From positions 62,001 to 126,000 of the forward strand of contig JAWZYV010012403.1 of NCBI GenBank assembly GCA_038373885.1: 64,000 nucleotides of DNA, written 5' to 3'. The first letter of the stretch is position 1, and every line of letters begins with the position of its first letter. A program made the position numbers and the translations under genes. The notes below the pieces were generated by a model. That model worked only from the letters and a program-made list of their open reading frames with translations. It was not told where the DNA came from and ran no database searches. Shown here in pieces: positions 13,924 through 23,473 of the stretch. Source of the stretch: Cheiracanthium punctorium. Lineage: Eukaryota > Arthropoda > Arachnida > Araneae > Cheiracanthiidae.

Positions 13924-14422
13924 CATAAGCTCTGTTACCGCAAAACACTTCTTTTTTATTAGATATGTACAATTAATATGCGATATAGTGGTAATGCACA
14001 AAATTGTTCATCTACATCCAGTCAGTAAGGAAACGTTCCCCACACAATTAAGGATAAAACAGATAAAGACTAAGATGTTTGTGGCCTCCAAAAAAAAAAT
14101 TTGAAAATTGTATATACAACGTCTTTTGACATATAAATACACATCAAAGTTACAAAATCAAGAATGAAATAAACATTTTATTGAACAAATTAAATTATGT
14201 TATAGTACTTGAAACTGTACATTCAAGGCACACAAAATTAGAATCAAAAATTCTTAAATCGAAATTCAAAATCGAAAGATATTTTAATTGAAAAATGTAA
14301 AATCATTAAAAATATTTTTTGTTAATTTAAACTTGTCAAACACAGTAACAAGTGTAAACAATGATCTTACCATAGAGGCACAATACCGCCGGTACAAATA
14401 AAAGAAACAAGAATAACTTCAT
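5808..14422 (-). CDS. FTH1: Secreted ferritin heavy chain (five coding exons)
   Basis: Ferritin subunit; 24 of these form the iron-storage cage. Coding exons join 14422-14371, 13019-12904, 11046-10900, 9717-9589 and 5960-5808 (597 bp, 198 aa), all with GT-AG sites. Residues 1-16 ([15 protein letters not shown] plus L) form a signal peptide, so the product enters the secretory pathway. Aligned to human FTH1, all ferroxidase-centre residues are kept: E46 (human E27), Y53 (Y34), E81 and H84 (E62, H65 in EEREHA), E126 (E107) and Q161 (Q141). It is therefore a catalytic heavy-chain type. The C-terminus GEYLFD is typical of the family. The 5' UTR carries an IRE at 14507-14533, implying iron-dependent translational control. 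The ATG is chosen because it opens the signal peptide, 84 nt after the IRE. The neighbour at 15047 is divergent. Confidence 0.95.
7921..8511. mobile_element. TA-flanked pogo/Tigger-like element
   Basis: It lies in ferritin intron 4. The left end is CAGTTGAACACCAGAAATCC and the right end, inverted, is CAGTAGAGAGCCAGAAATCC, both followed by GC. This gives 22-bp terminal repeats with a few mismatches. TA dinucleotides flank it (7919-7920 and 8512-8513), as expected for the Tc1/mariner/pogo group. The 591-bp body has no convincing transposase. Confidence 0.75.
8690..8728. repeat. Short hairpin in ferritin intron 4
   Basis: TGTCTGGCTAAATAATGCT is followed after three bases by the inverted AGCATTATTGCCAGACA. 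The arms are 17-19 bp with two extra bases on the left. The function is unknown; it may be a transposon end. Confidence 0.5.
9589..9717 (-). CDS. FTH1: Ferritin coding exon 4: helix C
   Basis: The acceptor lies behind a long T-run (TTTTTGCAG); the donor is CAT|GTAAGT. It has 43 codons, phase 0, with the conserved LNLEKHVN segment (E126). Confidence 0.96.
10900..11046 (-). CDS. FTH1: Ferritin coding exon 3: helices A/B
   Basis: Acceptor TTTTTCAG, donor AAA|GTAAGT, phase 0, 49 codons. It carries EEREHAQKF with the metal ligands E81 and H84, and the usual RG turn (NSRGARF). Confidence 0.96.
12904..13019 (-). CDS. FTH1: Ferritin coding exon 2: helix A
   Basis: Acceptor TTTTACAG, donor ATG|GTAATG. 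The exon encodes residues 18-56, including the ferroxidase residues E46 and Y53 in [14 protein letters not shown]. Confidence 0.95.
14371..14422 (-). CDS. FTH1: Ferritin coding exon 1: signal peptide
   Basis: The exon encodes [17 protein letters not shown] plus one base of the next codon. The donor is G|GTAAGA. It is phase 1 and joins the next exon to make Asp18. Confidence 0.93.
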
Positions 14423-14506
14423 ATCGAAATTATTAGATTAAAGAACTGCTTCAAAGAGAATTAGAAATCAAAAAGAATCTTTTAAAATCAGATTTGAAGT
14501 AAAAAG

Positions 14507-14533
14507 GCCTTTGCACGCACTGGTACAGAAGGC
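14507..14533 (-). promoter_or_regulatory. Iron-responsive element (IRE) in ferritin 5' UTR
   Basis: Read on the minus strand, 5' to 3': lower stem GCCUU, a single bulged C, upper stem UGUAC, hexaloop CAGUGC, upper stem GUGCA, lower stem AAGGC. All five upper pairs form (one is G-U) and all five lower pairs form. The bulged C sits exactly five bases before the CAGUGC loop, which is the defining IRE geometry. When iron is low, IRP1 binding to such an element blocks translation. It lies 84 nt upstream of the ferritin ATG on the same strand. This is unlikely by chance given the position, though protein binding is inferred. Confidence 0.9.
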
Positions 14534-14641
14534 AAAGTACAAGGTACACAACTAAGAAACGAAACTACCGTCCGTCACAAGAACTAACTCCACTGCGCAG
14601 TTGTTATCTACAATGATGTTATTCAAGGAAGTTGTAGTTGT

Positions 14642-14660
14642 AGTCACGTAGGTCACGTGC
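14642..14660. promoter_or_regulatory. Possible promoter motif: tandem ACGTGAC with E-box
   Basis: On the minus strand GCACGTGACC is followed by TACGTGAC, giving two ACGTGAC words ten bases apart. The first is part of the palindromic E-box CACGTG (14654-14659). These could bind bHLH factors; ACGTG is also the hypoxia-element core. The position, just upstream of the ferritin IRE and between two divergent genes, fits a shared promoter. No TATA box is clear. Confidence 0.35.
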
Positions 14661-15046
14661 AAGCACCAAAAAATAAAAATAAAAAAGCTTAAAAGAAACT
14701 GCGTTCTTATTTGTATTTTTAAAATCTTTTTATGATACAACTTTTATTTTAAAGGAACCTACATTTTTCCTTATTCCAAGGTTTGAGGAATCTTTCAGTT
14801 TTTTTCAATTTGTTCTAATCATCCAAGAACTTGAATTTAAACTCATTTTTTAATATTCAAAATCAGGTTCCACATTAAGACAAATATTTATTTGTTAAGC
14901 AATGCACTTTGTTTATCTGAGTTAAGTTATTTTAAAGCCGCTATTATTCAGTGATTTTACATTAGCGATTTGGGGCACAGGCTGTGATTTAAGGTTGCAT
15001 AAACTTAAAAGTGAGGTAAGATAGTTAAAATTTAATTGAATTGAAA

Positions 15047-15238
15047 ATGACAAAAATTCTGGACAAATTGCATAAAACAGCAGTAACTTCTTTAATGGCC
15101 TTAACAGTAGGAGCAGCTACTATATTTACTTTACAGGTTTATAATTTTTTTACAACTACCCGACCTCCAAGGCCACCAAAAGGCAGGCCGCCTCAACCAA
15201 GTGAAATTACAGGTGAAAGTATTGCAAATTCTTCATAG
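15047..15238 (+). CDS. COX14: COX14-like mitochondrial small membrane protein
   Basis: This is a 63-aa single-exon protein. COX14 (human C12orf62, 57 aa) is an inner-membrane assembly factor that helps synthesis and early assembly of the COX1 subunit of cytochrome c oxidase. Residues 7-35 resemble its conserved core: K-L-KT--TS-M-LTV ahead of a VY-x-F motif (here QVYNFF). One membrane segment spans about residues 12-34. The C-terminal tail is unlike the human one, being rich in Pro and Arg (RPPRPPKGRPPQP). I start at the first ATG, 15047; a TTG six bases upstream is in frame but unlikely. A poly(A) signal lies 160 nt past the stop. The gene is divergent from ferritin. The call rests on recalled family similarity in a very short protein. 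Confidence 0.62.
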   Translation: MTKILDKLHKTAVTSLMALTVGAATIFTLQVYNFFTTTRPPRPPKGRPPQPSEITGESIANSS

Positions 15239-15396
15239 TTAAAGGTAAATGTTGATGCTTAGTTTAAACCCCTGCATGGCTTGATTTTAAAAATCGTCAT
15301 TTTAAGTGTTCTTCCGTCTTGTACATAGGAGTTAAAATTCTTCCAGAGACACTGCATTCCGGAAAACGCTTAGAAATTCGGAAGCACTAGTTTAGG

Positions 15397-15402
15397 AATA
15401 AA
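15397..15402 (+). other. Poly(A) signal of the COX14-like gene
   Basis: AATAAA lies about 160 nt after the TAG stop at 15238 on the same strand, a plausible short 3' UTR. Confidence 0.5.
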
Positions 15403-17103
15403 ATAATATCATGAATATACACTCACTAATATATAAGAAATGAAATTTTGTCCACGACTTATTATTTTTACGAGAGGCTGGGCAGGCCGGATTAAAGTGC
15501 TCTCTGGCGATTTGGCGTGCATCCTTTGGCAAGAGTCGTTTCTCCCGCTGTTACACACTGCAAGCTAGGTTGCCGCCCGCATGAAATTTTATCTCGCAGC
15601 TATGACAATGTTTTGACTGGTGTTGATAAGTGATTTTTAAGAGATATTAAACTTTAAAATTGGAACACATTTTAAGAAAGGCTGATCTATGCAAACGAAA
15701 TAGTTTTTCTGCTCTTTTCGATTTATAAATAGAGCGCTCAACGTTGCCTTACGCTGAGGCCTGTGGGGTGATTATGGATTGATGCAATTTATGGGATCTG
15801 CATCAGTTATGTTTCATCAATTTTTCATTTCAAATAATTGCATTGCTTCCGCACTTTAGCATTGAAAGACTAAAGTTAGGAAGCAACGCTGGACGCATAA
15901 GGGGACTAGTCAATTTAAACATCCTAACTATCCTAATTTAAACATTGTAAAGTAGAGTATATTTTTAAATGAAGTCTCGGGACTTAAGGAATAAATCTTG
16001 GACTTTTTGGGCCTCAGGATTTTTCTTCATTTTCTCAGACTTTTTAATGGTTCATTCAGAAATTGCAACTCTCTCCGATTTTCTTCATCAGGCTTGCAAG
16101 CTAAGTTCTTGTCCCATTCATGTTGATCTTACTCAACCACTTTGAGGGCATAATGCAGGGGCTTAGCCAGGTTTCATGTGCAAGGGGAGCGATATGAAGG
16201 TCCCAATAGTTATACATATATATATATATATTATTTCCAATGGCCAGGCAAAATGCAAAGAACCAAAGGTTACAACAAAGTAAACTACAGAACAATAATA
16301 GACCAAAGTCATTGCCTAAGAAGCGATCTAACCTCCCAATCTATAATTATAGTAAAAAGTTAACATAGCATTAAACTGAATGCAAATTAATTAAATAAAA
16401 TTGAAGATGGCATCCAGGATACTAATCTGCACTCGTCCCAAATTATACATAGAAAATTACTCAAAAAATTATTGATTATAATTGATATAATGCCTCTTTT
16501 TATAAAATTCTAACAAAAACATTTCAATCTTCTGTTACATGTTACAAAGAGCTTCTTGTGACTTTTTTAATCAAATATTCTCATACTGCCTGAAAACAGA
16601 TTTGTGTATTTATTTACATAACTTAGTGTCAAGCAATCTTCTGAAATTCGACCATGAAACTAATTTATTATCTTCTGACCATATCCCTAAAAAGTTATGA
16701 TATCCCCAAGCAAAAACCCTTAACGGGTTAAAAGTTTGTGATGCAACATTTTACTTTATAGCTATAAGAATTTTAAATATGAGTCTTAAAAATAATGATA
16801 TCAAATTCTGAGTGATGCCCTGCTGTGACTTCATAAGATTTGTTTTTAAATTACATTACAGTTACTTTGTTTTGTTTTCTAAAGATTTACGCATTCAAGC
16901 AGTGCTTTTAATTATCAAATATACTGTCAAATATATCGCACTTTCACAAAGTCCATTGTTAGAATTTTAAAATGTTAAAGTAAGGTGCCAATGGCTCCCA
17001 ACTATTTTAACTTATTTGCCAAAATGATCGACTTCGTAATTTTGAAATTATTTATTGTAGTCATTCAAATATCGGATCATAGCTAAGTATGAATATTGAT
17101 TAA

Positions 17104-17388
17104 CCGTTTGGCTGCTATCCATCAAAATTTCATACACCCTCCAATAAAAGTATTCGAGCAAGAGAGAAATTTCCTATTTTAGATTTGCGAAAAATAATTG
17201 AGTTTTTGAAAAACGCACAACTTAATAGAAATATGGAATGTCATATTTATGCATAGCCTAACTCATATTCTATGATAAATAATTTTTAATGTACGAAACC
17301 AACATAGGAAATTTCTCTCTTGCTCGAATGCTTCTTTTGGAGGGTTTGCATTCCAAAAGCGCAATAGTGCTGCATAGCAGTCAAACGG
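17104..17388. mobile_element. piggyBac-like MITE with TTAA duplication
   Basis: TTAA flanks both sides (17100-17103 and 17389-17392). The ends are CCGTTTGGCTGCTAT and, inverted, CCGTTTGACTGCTAT. A second inverted block about 40-80 bp in (CGAGCAAGAGAGAAATTTCC on the left) is matched on the right, giving long subterminal inverted repeats. The element is about 285 bp and non-coding. TTAA target choice is the piggyBac hallmark. Confidence 0.85.
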
Positions 17389-17737
17389 TTAATGTTTGGT
17401 TAATAAATATATACATATACATTAATACTAAAACATGAATAAATTAATATCACAAAGGAACTTTTTTAAAAACTTGATTATTGAAATTTGTATGTCATTT
17501 TTCATGCCATTAGATTTCAATTTCAGTAACTTTAAAAATTTGGCAAATTTACAAAAATAAATTGAAATAAGTGTTTATGTACTTTGTAACTGCAATTGAG
17601 ATGTTGACGAAGGCATATCTATGTGTAAATTTTACACATACATAATGCATAAAAGTTTGCAGGTATGAAATTGTCTAAATTTTGGCAGGAAAAATTTCTA
17701 CAAAATACACTAAAATATAATTCTGATTAATTACTTG

Positions 17738-17910
17738 CAGGCAAGGACGTATTTAATGAAGGGGGGGGGAGTTCAGGGGGATGACACCACCACCACCACC
17801 AATTTTGATTTTTGTTACTAAAATGATAATGATATAGTCTTTTTGTGAAGAATTCTGATTTTTTTTACTGTTTGGACCCCCTCCAAAATATTTTTCTGGA
17901 TACATGCCTG
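17738..17910. mobile_element. hAT-like MITE (CAGGCA...TGCCTG)
   Basis: The left end is CAGGCAAGGACGTATTTA and the right end is TGGATACATGCCTG, with poly-G and poly-C tracts inside. The same ends occur at 25709-25794, where an 8-bp duplication is clear. Here the flanks do not match well, so the boundaries are provisional. Confidence 0.5.
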
Positions 17911-18630
17911 CTTACAGGAAAGAATTGCCTTTTTTCTTTTGGAACTGGAACTTCAGTAATCTCTAACAAGAACGGCTGGATATCGATGCAATGGTGAACA
18001 CACATACATGTGTCATGTGCACCTACTGCAGGGACAAGAATGAACAATGAAATTCGAAATGCCTCAGGTTGCCTAACAAGAGTAGTTACCTGAATGATAC
18101 ATTGTCATAGGCTAGTAATAATGATTATGATACAAATGTTAGTGTTCTGTACTTCCATGTTTCTAGCTCAGCTAAATCAAACTCGAAGGCTCGACTGAAA
18201 CTCCTCCCATTAGAGTGGGCCCCTATACTAACTACCGTGCGACAATGAATGTATTTAAAAAAAAAAAAAAATGATGCACGCCGATAAGGAAACGGAAAAT
18301 AAGGTTTGAAGGATGATTGGCAATAAACCTTTCAAAAGACCCAATGTGTCAAGCACGTTATAGCGATTGCCGTTGATCACTATGCTTTGCTAAGTAAAGA
18401 AATTTTTTAAAAGTTAGGCGTCAATAAGGACGACCAGGTATTATTTCATGGTCGTCAAACTTAAAATTCTGGGTGCAAAATATGACTAACGACCGCTTAT
18501 TTCTAACCCTGACCATGTCTATATTATGTATTCAAATGAATTTATTTCAGTAATTTATCTTTTGTGTCATCCAAAAGGGCAGTCGAAGTTTTCACTTAGT
18601 TTGGATACTATGACAGTGAGTATGTATTTA

Positions 18631-19232
18631 CCGTATATACTCGTGTATAAGCCCACCCGTGTATAAGCCCACCCCCCCAGTTTTCTCCCAAAAATCTTTC
18701 ATAAATGACTGACCCGTGTATAAGCCCACCCTCCCAACTTTAAAAATGGACGCGTACGTAAAATACTCCCCCTACCAGAATTCGACTGGCTTTCGGTGAT
18801 CACGTGATTGTTTTGCGACGCAGGGTCAACATAATTGGCGACTTACAGCACTCAAAGACCGGCTTCGAAACTTCTGGAACGAATGGATGGCTTCCGATAA
18901 TGTACAGACTACAAAGACAGGCAATCTAAAAAATACAAAAACTTAATGTGCTAGATCTTACTTTTGTTTCCATAAAGTTAAATTGGTTGCCCCAAATGCA
19001 TGGGCACCGGAAGGGGGGGGGGATTTATATGCCAATTTCCGGGACCATGGTTTTCCCATTTACATAATATACATATTTGCGCGTATGTGTGTAGATGTTT
19101 ACTGCTCCCTAAACATTGAATTTCCGATGATCAAATTTTGAAATTTTTTTTGACCCGTGTATAAGCCCACCCCCCCACTTTCAATCCAAATTTTTGTCCA
19201 AAAAAAGTGGGCTTATACACGAGTATATACGG
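18631..19232. mobile_element. TA-flanked MITE with 'ACTCGTGTATAAGCCCACC' ends
   Basis: The terminal inverted repeats, about 28 bp, read CCGTATATACTCGTGTATAA then GCCCAC inward from 18631 and from 19232 on the opposite strand. TA lies just outside each end (18629-18630, 19233-19234). The word GTGTATAAGCCCACCC is repeated inside near both ends. No transposase frame is seen in the 602-bp body. Confidence 0.85.
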
Positions 19233-20253
19233 TATGTAAATTTTAGAAACAAAAATGGCTGCAACTTTTCTACAAGATTAATTGTGTGTGAGAGTGACTA
19301 GTTTCCTCACTGTTGCAATAGTGGTTACTAAATTGTGGATTTTTTTTTTTTTTTAATTCTTAAGATTTTGAATCATAGAAAAATACTTTCATCACACTGT
19401 GCACCCCTCTCCCCTAAGTTCTTACCTAGGGGAAATATGAAAAATATTTAATTGATGAAATGCATATAAATGAAGCTTAATTACATTTTGCATTTAATAA
19501 ATAGAGTACCACTACAACTTTAGTAGCATGTGAGTTGTGAAAAAGTTAGACATTAATAAAAGTGCACAGATATTATAATGAGAATTAAAAGAAATATATA
19601 AGAGTGTGATTTTAATAAGGAAACGTATATTTTTTACTGCTTTTAATAAAAGAAGTAAATAGCAAATTAATATGCTGGTTGAAAGAGTATGTAATTTACT
19701 TCATTATTTGGTTGGATTATTATTTTTTTATGATCCTTTTTTACTCCTTAAAACAATATGAGAAAAATAATAAAATAATCTAAATTACTAATTAATTTAA
19801 TAACTGGTTACTTAATTAAAAAATATTTTTTAGAAATCAATTAATATAAAAATTGAAAATTTCTTTTGTTTGTCTATAGGAAAAGTTTTCCTCTTTTTTT
19901 TTTTTTTTTTTTTTTAAAATAAAAAGCTCGACTAGCAAAATTGAGTCATTAGAAAGAAACTCTACATTTTTTAAAGGTAAAAAAAGACTTTAAAATGGAG
20001 ATCTCATGCTTTCTGATTTTGGAAACTTGGCATGTCTCCTGTTGCTTTTCACTTCACTACAGCATGAAATTTAAATAAATCCAAAATGAAAGTTCTCTAT
20101 TTTAGGAAATACTTTTTTTTTTTTTTTTTTTTAAATGGGAATAGGGAGGCTCAGGCATCAGTTCTTATTTGGACATTAAGCAGCAGATCCTTCCTCTTCA
20201 GACCAGAACAGCTGTGAACCACAGTTAATAATATCTTTAATTCCAAATATAAA

Positions 20254-20709
20254 AGTCAAACATTGGCACAACAGCTCCTCTCTGGGGCCAAGGCCTGCGC
20301 TGCACAACTGCGCCTTCACCACTATGGGCTCTGGGGTGCAGATGCATATGCCTTGGCCAGGTGGTCAGCCTGACGCAAAGCCTGCAGTGTTTGACCCCAA
20401 TCAGGGGCGTAGCCAGTAATTTTTCATGGGGGGGGGTTACGACTACTACAACTCATATATATTTATATGTGTGTGTGATAATGTAGTGAAGAATATACAT
20501 TTTGTATGGCAAAAATTTCCTCATTGGGGAGGGTTATGACCCCCCTAACCCCCCCCTTGTCTACACCCCTGACCCCAAGCAATCTGGGTCCTCATTTTAT
20601 CAACCCACTCGAGGGATGAAAGGCTGAGTCGACCTTGCCCAGTCCGGAATTTGAACCCCAGACCTGTGGGACGGCAACACGTGCACTAATCATTACACCA
20701 TTGGGCTTC
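20254..20709 (-). repeat. tRNA-derived SINE, copy 1, split by a MITE
   Basis: Minus-strand SINE with a tRNA-like head at the high-coordinate end (B-box-like region degraded to GGGGTTCAAATTCC). The same family occurs at 50770-51048. It is flanked by a perfect 15-bp duplication, AATTCCAAATATAAA (20239-20253 and 20710-20724), so it was copied in by a LINE machinery. A hAT MITE (20402-20571) later landed inside it. Confidence 0.88.
20402..20571. mobile_element. hAT MITE nested in the SINE
   Basis: It begins CAGGGGCGTAGCCAG and ends CTACACCCCTG. It is a sister of the 2551-2717 copy, with matching internal sequence (TTACGACTACTACAACTCAT). The flanking octamers are ACCCCAAT and ACCCCAAG, a 7/8 target duplication inside the SINE. 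The nesting shows that the MITE was still moving after the SINE inserted. Confidence 0.88.
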
Positions 20710-22267
20710 AATTCCAAATATAAATTATATGTAAATTTGGCAAAACTTGGGATTTGCCACAAGGACAAGATAAAATATTTTGTGGTACTAAACACACCTA
20801 TCTGACAAGGATTATGTGTAAGAATATAGTCGATAACTGTTTTAATGGCAACTATAATGGTAAAAGATTATCATATCCATGCATACATCAACAGAGAATG
20901 AAAAGTCTCCATTGGTGGCTAATAAGCAAGCTGTTCTGTAGATTTCAACTATCTAATCCCAGTGCAATGCAATCACAATATATTTTCAATTAAAACTTCA
21001 AACAAATTAAGTATTATTCTAGATCATGCTATAGCACATTTTTTTTATCAATTTTTCCTTAAAATGACGAATTGTCTTTTAAACTACTTAGTTCCTGAGA
21101 CATACACTTTTTTAAAGGTGGTACTTGGGGGTTATATAGGCCACTGAAATTCACCACGCCAGTCACCAATCAACTGAGGTATATTGTAAAACAGTAATGT
21201 TAAAATTTCACGACAGATGTTTGCATTCCTATAGACATTTGCAGTCCTAAAGCATAGCTGCAATTTTGGCATGATCCTTATGTAGCCTAGCAAGCTTATT
21301 CGTCACTAAAATTTACAAGTCACCTTCTCGAACTGTTGTATGCACAAAGAAAAATAAACTAATGATGCCAGGGACTCCAAAAAATTCTGTGTGATTCTTC
21401 ATAAGCTACACTACACACCATAATAATGGAACAGTGTCCTTAGTAAAATTTTCTAAAAAAATTCTTCAACGTGGAGTTGTGTAGCAAAAATTTTCAAAGA
21501 GTGACACATCTTCATCTAGCTAAATTTTCAATTTTTTAAGAATTATTTCTGAAAATTTTGTGACCAACACAGGTTTATTACTTATTACTGTGCATAGTGC
21601 AGCTTGTAAATGGGTAAAGTAAAATTCTGAAGAGATTGACATAATTAGTTTTGTTGTATTTGTGTACTAAAATCATGGTTTTTTTTTTTTTTTTAATACA
21701 CCATTAAGGCATTCTTTAAAACTCGCTTTTGAATTTCTGTGTTAAAATGATTGTTTCCATTATTTTCTAATGTTAATGGAAAAAGAGCCAAGAAATTCAG
21801 CAAGACCCCCTTAATAATTAATCTTGAGCATCCTAGGACACTCAAATTTAAGAATCCACTGAAAATACTGCTAGATAGATTAATTTATGTTAATTTAAAA
21901 ACTAAAATTGTAGTTTTCAGAAATGATATCACATTATAATTCTAAATAATTATGAAATTGTCAAGACTATATAGCTGAAAATGTTTTGTTGGGGAGTATA
22001 CAATAGGTGACATTTTAGGTAAAATCATATTGGCACTGGAATCTGAGCAGATCCTTTTTCGTACAAATATTAGGGAGAGTCTGAAGTTTTGTTGCTTTTA
22101 AATACATAACAATATTGTGTCTATCTGAAACTACAGAACATAATACAAAATTTGGTGACGCATGTGAGGTTTGTAACTTAAGTGCTTGATAAAAGAAGGT
22201 TTTACAAAATTCGTAAAGTATGGGTAAGGCCGTAACAATTGCCTTACTTATCCCTCTTTATCTAAAA

Positions 22268-22319
22268 ATATATATATACTATATATATATGTGTGTATAC
22301 ATACATACATACATACATA
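22268..22319. repeat. AT/CATA microsatellite
   Basis: TA dinucleotide repeats run into GTGTGTATAC and then five or six units of CATA. Simple sequence, no further meaning seen. Confidence 0.85.
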
Positions 22320-23293
22320 AAATTCTTGCTGAAAATGTAACACAAAAATACAGTATACCGCCTCCCTATAACACTGGCTCATATAAGACTGATTCGTATA
22401 ACACATTAAAAAAGACTCATATCGCACAATAAAATAAGATAAATTCGATTTTATTGCATTTTAGCTCCAGTAATTAATGTAACTTTTGAATGGCAACACT
22501 AGAAGAAATCATCACTAATCCCCAAGTAATAGAGGCTGAAGCTTCCGTTTCATGGGTCGTAATGTATGCCTCAAGCTACAAACTTATGATGGACTAAGGA
22601 AATCATCTGCTTGTTTCTAATTGTGGTGTGCATTTAACATATCTGAAAGGACTTTTATATTGTAAAATTTATTTTATTGTACTTAAAGTTGAGGATGAAA
22701 AAGTTTTAGGAAAATAAATCTGTGCAAATTTAAACCCGATTTAATCTAGAGGAAGTGCATATCAGTTATCTCTACTGCATACATTGTATCAAAAAGCTGT
22801 GTTTTAAGTGAAATGTGTTAAATAAATTTAAAAATATATTATATGATATGTATAAGTTTAATAATTTTATAATTTTTACACCATCTAAAATTTGTCTTTC
22901 TAAAATTCAAATCTGTCATCTAAAATTTGTTCATCATAGCCTAAGAGATTCCTACATATTTTCATCGGCTGGCCATGAATGAAAATCTTTTTGTCCTGCT
23001 CGCTCAAATGAAATGTGTAGCAGGTGGACTGTAGTTTGTGCTCCAGGTGGAGTATAGCTCAGGCCTCAAGCTACACAGATTCATATAACACAGAACATGT
23101 CTACCATGTTATTTGGGGGAGGGGAACTCAGTCTATTTGTTATAATGAAAAAATCACAAGTCAAAAATCAAGTTTTACATACAGTGATTATTATTTGCTT
23201 AGTATAAATTTCTTTGCATTGTGTACATATTATATTTTAATTTTATTCCTGACAATTTAAAAATTTGTTTCAGGTATATTTTCTAAATTCAGT

Positions 23294-23473
23294 ATGGCTG
23301 TAAGTGGTAAATTCTTAAAGCTCTTTCAGCAAGGAAGATTTCCTATTTTAACCTCTAGTTGCCGTTGTATGAGTGAGAAAAAATGGAACATTATGAAAGT
23401 AAACCACATTGCTGTTGCTACAAAAGATTTAGAAAAAAGCATGACTTTTTATAGAGACATTTTAGGAGCAAAG
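23294..23473 (+). CDS. MCEE: MCEE coding exon 1
   Basis: 60 codons from ATG to GGAGCAAAG|GTAATG. It holds the presequence and the first VOC strand and helix (KVNHIAVATKDLEKSMTFY). Confidence 0.95.

Larger units (their letters stand above)
15403..23270. other. Intergenic stretch, transposon rich
   Basis: No host exon is recognised between the COX14-like gene and MCEE. Bounded elements are listed separately (17.1, 17.7, 18.6 and 20.3 kb). Weaker pieces are a hAT-like end near 16157 (CAGGGGCTTAGCCAGG) and a pogo-like end near 22351 (CAGTATACCGCCTCCC). The remainder is AT-rich with poly-T and poly-A runs. Confidence 0.6.

Noticed and set aside
13754..13972. Open frames crossing the poly-A/T run near 13890-13920
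   Set aside because: They consist largely of homopolymer-encoded Lys or Phe and have no support.
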